DNA of 26,329 nt from an uncultured Opitutales bacterium (GTDB lineage: Bacteria > Verrucomicrobiota > Verrucomicrobiia > Opitutales > Intestinicryptomonadaceae). Made by a program: the position numbers and the translations under genes. Location: contig URJJ01000034.1 of the NCBI GenBank assembly GCA_900548185.1, forward strand, positions 1-26,329. The letters run 5' to 3'. This document shows, piece after piece, positions 1 through 6,995 of this stretch (position 1 is its first letter; the number at the start of each line of letters is the position of its first letter). A model generated the notes under the pieces. The model had not been told where the DNA came from. It worked only from the letters and a program-made list of their open reading frames with translations, and did not search any database.

Positions 1-14
1 TGTATAAGAGACAG
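1..14. other. Tn5/Nextera mosaic-end adapter remnant
   Basis: The first 14 bases, TGTATAAGAGACAG, are identical to the inner end of the 19-base Tn5 mosaic end used in transposase-based sequencing libraries (AGATGTGTATAAGAGACAG). Lying exactly at the edge of the window, it is best read as untrimmed adapter rather than genomic DNA. Genomic sequence starts at about position 15. Confidence 0.9.
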
Positions 15-187
15 CCCCGAACCCGCCCGGCCGCGCCGGAAGCGCATTGCTTTGCGCAAAACGCCGCGGCGGCGGCAGGGCCGGATTCTTTTTCTTTACA
101 CCGGGGCCCGCGCCGGATTTTATACAGTTTCAAAAGCCGGACGGACGGGGTTCCGGCATTTACACATTTTAAAAAGGCTAAAACGGC

Positions 188-1969
188 ATGAATATCAGAA
201 TTTTTTTATCGTGCGCGGCGCTGCTTGCGGCTGCGCTTGCGCGGGCCGGCGCCGCGGAGAAGTCGGGGGCATGGATAATACTCTCCGACAACGAGGCGAA
301 GGCGGAGCTTGCCATAAGGTCGGCGAAAGATTTCGGGGTCGGCCAGATACAGCTTTCGCACAACATAATACACGACCTGAGGGAAATCCGCTCGGAAAAA
401 AAGCGGGCCCTCGTATCGCGCCTGGCAAACCTCGCCCATTCGGAGGGTATCGGCGAAGTCCTGCTGTGGGACCACTGCCTCTACCCGCTCGGATACTATC
501 CCGACAGGTTCAAAACCGGCCCGCGCGGCGCCATAAACTTCGACGACCCGGAGTTCTGGGAATGGTTCAAGCGGGACTACCGGGAAATGCTGGACCTCGC
601 CCCCGGGGCCGACGGGGTGGTCCTGACATTCATAGAGACCGGGGCCCGCGCCGAAGGGCAGCATTCCGTTAAAATGAAAACCCCGGCCGAGAAGCTCGCG
701 GCAGTCGTAAACGCCGTGGCCGACGTCGTGGTTGGCGAAAGGAAAAAGCGGCTCGTAATCCGCACATTCGCCTATTCCGACAGGGAGTACGAGGCAACGG
801 TCGGCTGCATAAGGCATATAAAGGAGCCGTCCGTGACCCTGATGGTAAAGGAAACGCCCCACGACTTCTTCCTGACACACCCGGACAACGCCTTTGCGGG
901 AAAGACCGACAGGCCGACAATTATCGAATTCGACACGGGCAACGAATATAACGGCCAGGGAATCACCGCAAGCACCTGGCCCGAATACGTCCTGAAGCGC
1001 TGGAAAAACTTCATGAAAAACCCCAATGTCGCCGGATACGCCGCCAGGGTTGACCGCTACGGCGACACTTCAATCGTCGGAACCCCGAACGAAGTCCAGC
1101 TCTACGCCCTCAAGCGCGCCGCCGAAGACCCCTCCGTCGACGCGGGCGCCGTCCTCGACGAATTCATAGCCTCCCGCTACGGGAAGGCAGCCCTGCCCAA
1201 CCTGCGCGGCGCCTTCTCAAAGGCGTTTGAAATCGCCATGTGCTCCTTCTACACTCTGGGCACCAACACCGCCGACCACTCCGCCTTAAACTACATGGAA
1301 AACCAGTGGGCCTACACGCGCCACGTCTCCGGCAGATGGCTCAACCCTCCCTCCGTCAAAGTCGGGCACGGCGTGGACAGGACTTTCCACTATTGGAAGG
1401 ACGTGATAAACGCCATATCCCCTGCGAAGTACAAGTCCCCCAAATCCCCCTTCGCCTCCGAAATAAGGGAAGTCTTTGAAAAAGGCTGGCTGGAGCCCGG
1501 CGAGGGCATGGACGAATTTTTCTACGGATGCGTCATGGCGGAAAAGTCATTCGGGGCTCGGCTTGCGGAGAGCGCACTCGCGGAAGTCGAGGCCGCAAAA
1601 CCGCATATGAAGCCCGAAGACTTCGAGGCAGTCGCCGGCCTTTTCCGTCGCACGAGCCTCACTGCCCGCCTGCACGAGGCCGTATGCGAAGCCTACTACG
1701 GCTCGCGCCTCCTCGCGCGGGGCCCGGAGTTCAGGACGCCGGAGCTTGAGGCCGGGGTGAGGGGCGCGGCAGAGCGCATAAGGCTCATTTCAGACGAGAT
1801 GAAAGCGCTCGGGCGCGGCTGCCCGGCCGGACAGTACAACTGGCTCGGCGACGCAAAGCGGGCCATGCGCCACGGGGAAGCCGCGCTCGCGGCGGCCGGG
1901 CTCTCCGGGAAAAGCGGCGGCCCGCACGGCCCGGACGGCGCGAAAAATAAGGGCGAACCGCGGCCCTAA
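188..1969 (+). CDS. Secreted putative glycoside-hydrolase-like protein
   Basis: This 593-residue protein starts with a clear Sec signal peptide (Lys-free but Arg-containing n-region, Ala/Leu-rich core, likely cleavage near residue 20-23), so it should act in the periplasm or outside the cell. The mature part reads like a TIM-barrel enzyme of the large, poorly described carbohydrate-active families of PVC bacteria. There are alternating hydrophobic strands and helices, an aromatic-rich segment around residues 93-105, and carboxylates at strand ends: Glu150 in LTFIETG, and Glu247 and Glu253 in TIIEFDTGNEYNGQG. A distant relation to GH67-type alpha-glucuronidases is only an impression; no diagnostic motif was confirmed. 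The C-terminal third is helical and Ala-rich, and the tail past about residue 575 is low-complexity. No Shine-Dalgarno is visible before this ATG; it was chosen because it gives the signal peptide. Enolase follows 77 bases downstream with its own possible promoter. Confidence 0.6.
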   Translation: MNIRIFLSCAALLAAALARAGAAEKSGAWIILSDNEAKAELAIRSAKDFGVGQIQLSHNIIHDLREIRSEKKRALVSRLANLAHSEGIGEVLLWDHCLYPLGYYPDRFKTGPRGAINFDDPEFWEWFKRDYREMLDLAPGADGVVLTFIETGARAEGQHSVKMKTPAEKLAAVVNAVADVVVGERKKRLVIRTFAYSDREYEATVGCIRHIKEPSVTLMVKETPHDFFLTHPDNAFAGKTDRPTIIEFDTGNEYNGQGITASTWPEYVLKRWKNFMKNPNVAGYAARVDRYGDTSIVGTPNEVQLYALKRAAEDPSVDAGAVLDEFIASRYGKAALPNLRGAFSKAFEIAMCSFYTLGTNTADHSALNYMENQWAYTRHVSGRWLNPPSVKVGHGVDRTFHYWKDVINAISPAKYKSPKSPFASEIREVFEKGWLEPGEGMDEFFYGCVMAEKSFGARLAESALAEVEAAKPHMKPEDFEAVAGLFRRTSLTARLHEAVCEAYYGSRLLARGPEFRTPELEAGVRGAAERIRLISDEMKALGRGCPAGQYNWLGDAKRAMRHGEAALAAAGLSGKSGGPHGPDGAKNKGEPRP

Positions 1970-1974
1970 TTTTG

Positions 1975-2002
1975 TTGACAACGGGCGCATATGAAAGAAC
2001 AT
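1975..2002 (+). promoter_or_regulatory. Possible eno promoter
   Basis: A perfect -35 hexamer TTGACA (1975-1980) lies in the short gap before eno. The best-spaced -10 is poor (GAACAT, 1997-2002, 16-base spacer), so this is only a candidate. It would give an untranslated leader of roughly 40 bases that contains the AAGGA ribosome-binding site at 2037-2041. Confidence 0.3.
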
Positions 2003-2046
2003 CGGAAGAAGTTTTATCAACTGGGAATTTCTAGTTAAGGAAAAAT

Positions 2047-3366
2047 ATGACTACCATAGTAGATATCAGAGGCAGACAAATCATCGACTCCCGCGGCAAC
2101 CCCACGGTAGAAGTCGACGTTGAACTCGCGGACGGCTCCCTCGGCCGCGCCGCCGTGCCCTCGGGCGCTTCCACGGGCGTTTCCGAAGCGCTCGAACTGC
2201 GCGACGGGGCCCTCTCCGACAAGGCGTTCCCGAAGGGATTCAACGCCAAGAAGCGCTTCTGCGGCAAAGGCGTCGTGAAAGCCGTCCAGAACGTAAACGA
2301 AATCATCGCCCCGGAACTCGTGGGCATGGACGCCACCGACCAGATCGGCGTGGACAAGCTCATGCTCGCCCTCGACGGCACCAAGAACAAGGCCAAGCTC
2401 GGCGCCAACGCCATCCTCGGCGTCTCCATGGCGGCGGCCAAGGCTGCGGCCATATCCCTCGGCCAGCCGCTCTACAAGTACCTCGGCGGCCCCAACGCCA
2501 AGGTTCTGCCCGTTCCCATGATGAACATCATGAACGGCGGCGCGCACTCCGACGCCCCCATCGATATCCAGGAATTCATGATAATGCCCGTAGGCGCCCC
2601 CACGTTCAGCGAGGCGGTCCGCATGGGCGCCGAAGTCTTCCACTCCCTCAAGAGCGTCCTCAAGGGCATGAAGCTCTCCACGGCAGTCGGCGACGAAGGC
2701 GGTTTCGCCCCCGTGCTCAACAGCAACAAGCACGCCCTTGAAGTCATCTCCAAGGCCGTCAAGGACGCCGGCTACAAGCTCGGCAAGGACATCTTCTTCG
2801 CCCTCGACGTGGCCTCTTCCGAATTCTACGATTCCAAGAGCAAGAAGTACGTCTTCACCAAGTCCGACGGCTCCAAGCGCACATCCGAAGAGATGGTAGC
2901 CTTCCTCAAGGACCTCTGCGACGAATTCCCGATCCGCTCCATCGAGGACGGCTGCGCTGAAAACGACTGGGACGGCTGGAAGATTCTCACCGACACCCTC
3001 GGCAAGAAGGTTCAGCTCGTCGGCGACGACCTGTTCGTGACGAACACCGAATTCCTCAAGAAGGGCATCGAAAAGGGCGTGGCAAACTCCATACTCGTCA
3101 AGGTGAACCAGATTGGCTCCCTCACGGAAACTTTCGACGCCATCGAAATGGCCAAGGAAGCCCGCTACACGGCCGTCGTCTCCCACCGCTCCGGCGAAAC
3201 TGAAGACGCCACGATAGCCGACATCGCAGTCGCGACCAACGCTGGCCAGATAAAGACCGGCTCCATGAGCCGCACCGACCGCGTCGCGAAGTACAACCAG
3301 CTCCTCCGCATAGAAGAGGAACTCGGCGACGAAGCCATCTACGGCGGCAAGTTCTACAACATCTAG
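2047..3366 (+). CDS. eno: Enolase (phosphopyruvate hydratase)
   Basis: Enolase interconverts 2-phosphoglycerate and phosphoenolpyruvate in glycolysis and gluconeogenesis, in the cytoplasm, with Mg2+. The 439-residue protein is full length for the bacterial family (about 430). It opens with the family signature IDSRGNPTVEV and the mobile loop AVPSGASTG. It keeps the catalytic Glu217 (GDEGGF), the metal ligands in SIEDG and VGDD (from residue 325), the catalytic base Lys352 (LVKVNQIG) and the substrate loop SHRSGETED (from Ser379). An AAGGA ribosome-binding site lies five bases before the ATG. Codon use is strongly biased to C/G third positions and dominated by AAG and CTC, as expected for a highly expressed gene. 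A strong terminator follows immediately, so eno is probably monocistronic or the last gene of its transcript. Confidence 0.98.
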   Translation: MTTIVDIRGRQIIDSRGNPTVEVDVELADGSLGRAAVPSGASTGVSEALELRDGALSDKAFPKGFNAKKRFCGKGVVKAVQNVNEIIAPELVGMDATDQIGVDKLMLALDGTKNKAKLGANAILGVSMAAAKAAAISLGQPLYKYLGGPNAKVLPVPMMNIMNGGAHSDAPIDIQEFMIMPVGAPTFSEAVRMGAEVFHSLKSVLKGMKLSTAVGDEGGFAPVLNSNKHALEVISKAVKDAGYKLGKDIFFALDVASSEFYDSKSKKYVFTKSDGSKRTSEEMVAFLKDLCDEFPIRSIEDGCAENDWDGWKILTDTLGKKVQLVGDDLFVTNTEFLKKGIEKGVANSILVKVNQIGSLTETFDAIEMAKEARYTAVVSHRSGETEDATIADIAVATNAGQIKTGSMSRTDRVAKYNQLLRIEEELGDEAIYGGKFYNI

Positions 3367-3389
3367 TTGCCGGACTTTCCTGAAATTTG

Positions 3390-3420
3390 GGCGGCCCCTC
3401 AAACGGGCCGCCTTTTTTTT
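3390..3420 (+). terminator. Rho-independent terminator of eno
   Basis: A perfect 8-bp stem GGCGGCCC/GGGCCGCC (3390-3397 and 3405-3412) with a 7-base loop is followed by eight T, 23 bases after the enolase stop codon. Confidence 0.95.
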
Positions 3421-3527
3421 GCCCGCACGCGCGCCCCTTTCCCAGGGAAAATGGCGGAATACGCAAAAGAAATTCGGAGGCAGAAAATTGCGCCCGCAAA
3501 ATGCGCCGATTCCCCCACCCGTCCGGC

Positions 3528-3597
3528 GTTTCGCGCCCAGTTTCTCGCCCAGTTTCTCGCCCTGAGACGCCAAAAGCCACCGGGCGCGAAACTTTTT
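3528..3597 (+). repeat. Three 12-bp tandem repeats plus an inverted copy
   Basis: Three tandem 12-base units lie at 3528-3539, 3540-3551 and 3552-3563 (GTTTCGCGCCCA, then GTTTCTCGCCCA, then GTTTCTCGCCCT). The first 11 bases of unit 1 recur as a perfect inverted copy, GGGCGCGAAAC, at 3582-3592, followed by TTTTT. The inverted copy can pair with any of the three units (one mismatch with units 2 and 3), so alternative hairpins of different loop size are possible. The element lies between the eno terminator and a surface-protein gene. The rest of the 309-base gap (3421-3527) shows nothing recognisable. Confidence 0.75.
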
Positions 3598-3620
3598 GTA
3601 ATACATTTTGCTTGAATCGG

Positions 3621-3650
3621 TTCAAAAAGTGCAAAAAGTATTTTTATAAC
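3621..3650 (+). promoter_or_regulatory. Candidate promoter of the first PEP-CTERM gene
   Basis: TATAAC (3645-3650) is a good -10, and TTCAAA (3621-3626) is a weak -35 at 18 bases. The -35 overlaps the right arm of an inverted repeat TTGAA-TCGG-TTCAA (3612-3625), and the spacer holds two near-identical 9-mers CAAAAAGTG and CAAAAAGTA (3623-3640). The start codon at 3676 would leave a leader of about 18 bases with no Shine-Dalgarno. Confidence 0.35.
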
Positions 3651-3675
3651 CTAAACCAATACACGCAAAACTCAT

Positions 3676-5166
3676 ATGAAAATAGGAAATATACCGGTCA
3701 TTGCCGGATGCGTAATAATGGCGGCCGCCTCGCCGGCGCGCGCCGACACCCTCCACGCCGGAGGAAACACCGACGGCCGGGACTTTGACGGCGACATATC
3801 GGCGTCGTTCAGCAACCTCGACCTGAGCGCAAGCGCGGTTCCTGACAACTACATAATAGGCGGCAACGCCACCGTGAACGGATACACCGGAGCGGTAAAC
3901 GGCTCGGTGGAGGCAACCCTTTCCAACGTAAATCTCGGCGCCTCCGGATGCGTCGTCGGCGGCAACTACTCCTACCCCAACTGGAGCCAGCAGATAGAGG
4001 GAACGGTCGGCGCCATATCGGGCGACATAACGCTAAACCTGGACAATGTCCTGGCCTACAATGTCTACGGCGGAAACATGATAAGCAGCGTCGTAAAGGA
4101 CGCCGACTACTCAGCTCTTCCCTCGGGCGTGGAAAACCTCACAATAAATATCGATGGGGCCGATACCAACATTGCGCGCGCGGTCCGCGCCAGCAACGCC
4201 TACAACGGCTATAACGACACTGCGGCTCTGGCTGGAACCGCGATAAAAAACGCCACGGTAAACATGAAAAACGGATACGTCGGCACCATAATGCCCGTAA
4301 CCGGCGGAAACTACGCAGGCAACGTCGCGGTGAACGTCTCAGGCGGCGAAGTCGGGACGATTATCGGCTCAATAGGCGGGATTATCGGCGGCAACTATTC
4401 AATAAACATATCGGGCGGCAAAATCACAGGCGACGTAGTGGGCGGCTTTGAGCCTGCGGAAGGCGAGCGCAACAGCTCCGCCGTGAAGGGCGACGTCTCC
4501 ATCACAGTCGGCTCCTCGGAAAACAAGGTGTCGATAGGCGGAGACATAATAGCCGGAGGCATGGACTCTGCGACAAAAGTCGAAGGGGGCGCTTCCGTGG
4601 CATTCGTAGGCAGCGGCGAAAACCTCGACTTTGCCGGGACCGTGTACGCCTCCGGAAAGGACGGCTCGACGGTTTTGGGCGCAAAAACGGCGGCTTTCGG
4701 AAACGCCGAACAGTCCTTCACCGGAACTTTCCGCGGGGAAATTTCCGGCTTCGACAGGCTGATAGTGGGCAGCGGAAGCGACGTGCTGCTTGAAAAGTCC
4801 GCCGCTTTGGAAACGCTCTCAATATACTCAGACGCAAAAATAGGCTTCGCCGCCGCGGAGGCCGGAGCCGCCCAGAACCTCTCTTTCGACAATCTGGAAA
4901 TCATCCTGGCGGATTCCTTTCAGGACGGCGGCAGCGTGGACTTCACGGAAATATTCGGCGAGACAATAAGCCTTGCGGGAATTTCCGAAGACAAGGTAAG
5001 CGTCACGAACTCCTCGGGAGCCGCAGTTGCGGGTTTCGACTTTGCAAAGGATTCGGATGGCAACATAACGGGCATTTCCAACGTCGTCATTCCCGAGCCA
5101 TTGTCTGCGGCGGCGGCGCTTGGCGCGTTTGCGCTATTTCTCGCCGCCTGCCGCAAAAGGAAGTGA
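3676..5166 (+). CDS. PEP-CTERM surface protein, beta-helix-like
   Basis: This 496-residue protein has a Sec signal peptide (cleavage after ARA near residue 23). A long Gly/Asn/Ser/Thr-rich region of short hydrophobic strands follows, typical of a beta-solenoid, with repeated turns such as GGN and ISGG. It ends in a PEP-CTERM-like sorting tail: IPEP, a hydrophobic Ala/Leu helix, then CRKRK. In the known family such tails are recognised by an exosortase that cleaves and anchors or releases the protein outside the cell; no exosortase gene is seen here. The second half (about residues 300-460) is clearly homologous to the C-terminal module of the 695-residue protein at 19881-21968, sharing VEGGASV, FxGTVY and AFGxAExxFxGTFxGxIS. 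The cargo or adhesive function cannot be told from the sequence. A terminator follows, so it appears to be a single-gene unit. Confidence 0.85.
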   Translation: MKIGNIPVIAGCVIMAAASPARADTLHAGGNTDGRDFDGDISASFSNLDLSASAVPDNYIIGGNATVNGYTGAVNGSVEATLSNVNLGASGCVVGGNYSYPNWSQQIEGTVGAISGDITLNLDNVLAYNVYGGNMISSVVKDADYSALPSGVENLTINIDGADTNIARAVRASNAYNGYNDTAALAGTAIKNATVNMKNGYVGTIMPVTGGNYAGNVAVNVSGGEVGTIIGSIGGIIGGNYSINISGGKITGDVVGGFEPAEGERNSSAVKGDVSITVGSSENKVSIGGDIIAGGMDSATKVEGGASVAFVGSGENLDFAGTVYASGKDGSTVLGAKTAAFGNAEQSFTGTFRGEISGFDRLIVGSGSDVLLEKSAALETLSIYSDAKIGFAAAEAGAAQNLSFDNLEIILADSFQDGGSVDFTEIFGETISLAGISEDKVSVTNSSGAAVAGFDFAKDSDGNITGISNVVIPEPLSAAAALGAFALFLAACRKRK

Positions 5167-5193
5167 TTTCTGCAAAAGACTTCCCGTATTTCG

Positions 5194-5218
5194 CCGCCCC
5201 GCTCCGGGGCGGTTTTTT
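5194..5218 (+). terminator. Rho-independent terminator of the PEP-CTERM gene
   Basis: A perfect 8-bp stem CCGCCCCG/CGGGGCGG (5194-5201 and 5205-5212) with a 3-base loop is followed by six T, 27 bases after the stop codon. Confidence 0.93.
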
Positions 5219-5540
5219 GCGCCCGCTGCGGCGCGGCAAATGGCATTCTCCGCATTCCAAGCCTTATTCCCATCGGGAAAGAGACGCCGTCCCGGTGTAA
5301 TATGCGGACATCGCCAAGCGCCGCAATCCCGGCGCCGCGCAACCTCCACAAGGCTTTAAAAGAGGCATCCGCAAAAAAAACAATCAATATGATTGACTAT
5401 AAAAATCAGCGGTTCTTACTCGCTATCCAATAATCATATGTTACAGGCTTCTTTTTATTTTGAGGTTCCGGTAAAATATAGTTAGAAAACAGGCGGAACT
5501 GTTCCGCCTCAAAACCAAAATAAGAAAGAAGTTAGGCAAA
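5219..5540 (+). other. Long leader region before the RRM gene
   Basis: These 322 bases hold no convincing gene. The first half is GC-rich and featureless. After about 5370 the DNA turns AT-rich and carries promoter-like elements, TTGACT at 5393-5398 and TATAGT at 5477-5482, but these are not correctly spaced to each other. A 9-bp inverted repeat (listed separately) lies 32-50 bases before the RRM start codon. A long structured leader would fit the temperature- or RNA-level control known for small bacterial RRM proteins, but this is inference. Confidence 0.4.
5491..5509 (+). promoter_or_regulatory. 9-bp palindrome in the RRM gene leader
   Basis: AGGCGGAAC-T-GTTCCGCCT is a perfect 9-bp inverted repeat around one base. 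As RNA it would fold as a 7-bp hairpin with a 5-base loop (AGGCGGA-ACTGT-TCCGCCT). As DNA it has the symmetry of an operator. It ends 31 bases before the ATG, with no T-run after it, so it is not a terminator. Confidence 0.55.
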
Positions 5541-5852
5541 ATGGAAATATTCGCAGGCAACCTGTCATTTGAAACAACGCGTGAAGACCTGGCGTCGGAA
5601 TTCGGCAAATTCGGGGACGTAAGCAATATAAAGATGCTGACAGACCGCGACACCGGCAGATTTCGCGGAATAGCGTTTATCTCGATGAACGACGTGTCGC
5701 AGGGAAACGACGCCATAAAAAATCTCAACGGCTCCGAATTGCTCGGCCGCAGGATGAAAGTGGAGGCAAGCAGGCCGCGCGAGGACAGGCCGTTTGGCGG
5801 AAACCGCAGGCCATTCGGGGGCGGCGGAAAACCCTTTGAAAAAAGGCGCTAA
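5541..5852 (+). CDS. Small RRM-domain RNA-binding protein
   Basis: This 103-residue protein is a single RNA-recognition motif with a short Gly/Arg/Phe-rich tail, the architecture of small bacterial RRM proteins (cyanobacterial Rbp type, also common in Verrucomicrobiota). RNP2 is IFAGNL at residues 3-8 and RNP1 is RGIAFISM at residues 42-49. RNP1 keeps the central Phe46 but has Ile44 where the family usually has an aromatic residue, which may weaken or alter RNA stacking. The tail from about residue 78 repeats RPFGG-type steps rich in Arg and Gly, a typical auxiliary RNA-binding segment. It should act in the cytoplasm on single-stranded RNA, perhaps as a chaperone or stability factor. AGG lies four to six bases before the ATG. 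A terminator follows 14 bases after the stop, so the gene is monocistronic. Confidence 0.93.
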   Translation: MEIFAGNLSFETTREDLASEFGKFGDVSNIKMLTDRDTGRFRGIAFISMNDVSQGNDAIKNLNGSELLGRRMKVEASRPREDRPFGGNRRPFGGGGKPFEKRR

Positions 5853-5866
5853 ACCGCAGCCGAAAG

Positions 5867-5892
5867 GGCTTCCCTAACAGGAAGCCTTTTTT
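5867..5892 (+). terminator. Rho-independent terminator of the RRM gene
   Basis: A 7-bp stem GGCTTCC/GGAAGCC (5867-5873 and 5880-5886) with loop CTAACA is followed by six T; A residues upstream of the stem can extend the pairing. Confidence 0.92.
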
Positions 5893-5978
5893 GTCGCAAA
5901 ATTTCATCGAACTTCCGGAAGCGGCGGCCCTGAACGCGCAATGCGCCGCCCTGCCAAGCCCGCAAAGCGGCCGCCTTA

Positions 5979-5984
5979 TATAAT
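5979..5984 (+). promoter_or_regulatory. -10 box before the lipoprotein/GxGYxYP pair
   Basis: A perfect TATAAT lies 33 bases before the lipoprotein start codon. No good -35 is found at 16-18 bases, so activation by a regulator or an alternative sigma requirement is possible. Confidence 0.4.
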
Positions 5985-6017
5985 TGCCACGCGCAAAAAA
6001 GATGCCAATATGAAGGC

Positions 6018-6995
6018 ATGAAAAGCATTTCCACAATCCTTTGTGCGCTCTGCCTTGCGATTTTTTCCTCCGGATGCCAACTGGCGCCTGAAACGGAGCG
6101 GGAAAATTTTGCCCCGCCCGCCGTGACAGAGGCGGCGGAGGCGCAATGCTCCCTGGCGGTCTCTGCGATGAGGGATGCGATGCAGAATCCGGAAGCCGAC
6201 AGGGAAACCCTGTTCGCGCTGGCCCGGGAAATAATGTCGGGCCTATGCGCGGAATATCCGAATAACGCAAAATATCTGGCGCGGGCGGCGCAGGCGGATT
6301 TCTACGCGGCAGAGCACGGCCCCAGTGCGGAACAGTCCGCCGCAATCCGGGCGGAGGGCAAAGAGCGCCTTTGCCAAGCCCTCGCCGCCGACCCGGGGCT
6401 TCCGGAATGCGCCCTCGCCCGCGCCCTCTATCCGGAGCCGGGGGAAAGCTTTGAAGAGCTTTGCAGGCTCGCTATTGGCCGCCATCCGGACTTTGCGGAG
6501 CTATACCTTGCAAGCTACTTCGGCTCCCCGGCTTCGGGGGACAAAAAGGCGATGGAGGAGCTTTCAAACCTGATAAGGCTTGAGCCTTCAAATCCGGCCA
6601 ACTACCGCACCCGGTTTTCCGCCCACTTCCAGGCGGGCAGATACGCCGAAGCCCTAGCCGACATCCTGAAGGCGGCGGAGCTGGGTTATCCCGAAGGGCT
6701 GGCAGCCATGGAAACGGCCCAAACCCGCATCGCGCTTGGGGACTGGGAGGCGCTGGACGCCCTCCTGAAACGCGCCGAAGAAATGAGGGAGGCTGGAGAG
6801 CCATGCAACATAAAACCCGCCGCCCTGCATGCGATGCGCGCGCGGGCAAAGTTTGAACTTGGCGACGCAAAAGGCGCGCTCGCCGAAGCGGCGGCCGCGA
6901 AGTCCGTATCGGGAGAAACTGCGGAAATCGCGGAGCTTATCGCAAAAATCCGAGCGGGAGATGCGGCGGGTGCTAGGCGCGGAGGGAGGCCGTAA
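6018..6995 (+). CDS. TPR-like lipoprotein
   Basis: This 325-residue protein has a lipoprotein signal peptide ending in FSSGC, which makes Cys20 the probable lipidation site; the -3 residue is Ser rather than the usual Leu, a slightly weak lipobox. The mature protein is almost entirely helical. It shows degenerate tetratricopeptide-like pairs with the pattern A.A....G....AL..  (for example SAHFQAGRYAEALADILKAA near residues 200-220 and ARAKFELGDAKGALAEA near 275-292). Such proteins are usually scaffolds in the periplasm or on the outer membrane. The stop codon overlaps the next gene's start (TAATG), so it is translationally coupled to the GxGYxYP protein and the two probably work together. The partner and precise role are unknown. 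Confidence 0.75.
   Translation: MKSISTILCALCLAIFSSGCQLAPETERENFAPPAVTEAAEAQCSLAVSAMRDAMQNPEADRETLFALAREIMSGLCAEYPNNAKYLARAAQADFYAAEHGPSAEQSAAIRAEGKERLCQALAADPGLPECALARALYPEPGESFEELCRLAIGRHPDFAELYLASYFGSPASGDKKAMEELSNLIRLEPSNPANYRTRFSAHFQAGRYAEALADILKAAELGYPEGLAAMETAQTRIALGDWEALDALLKRAEEMREAGEPCNIKPAALHAMRARAKFELGDAKGALAEAAAAKSVSGETAEIAELIAKIRAGDAAGARRGGRP

Noticed and set aside
52..672. Long + strand frame at the left end
   Set aside because: It overlaps the signal-peptide protein in another frame, is Arg/Gly/Pro-rich and has no family resemblance; typical shadow of GC-rich DNA.
3528..3563. CRISPR-like appearance of the tandem 12-mers
   Set aside because: The units are directly adjacent without spacers and too short for CRISPR repeats; no cas genes are nearby.
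2035..3606. 523-codon frame antisense to eno
   Set aside because: It mirrors the strongly codon-biased enolase gene; the Val/Glu/Gly/Leu-rich translation is an artefact of that bias.
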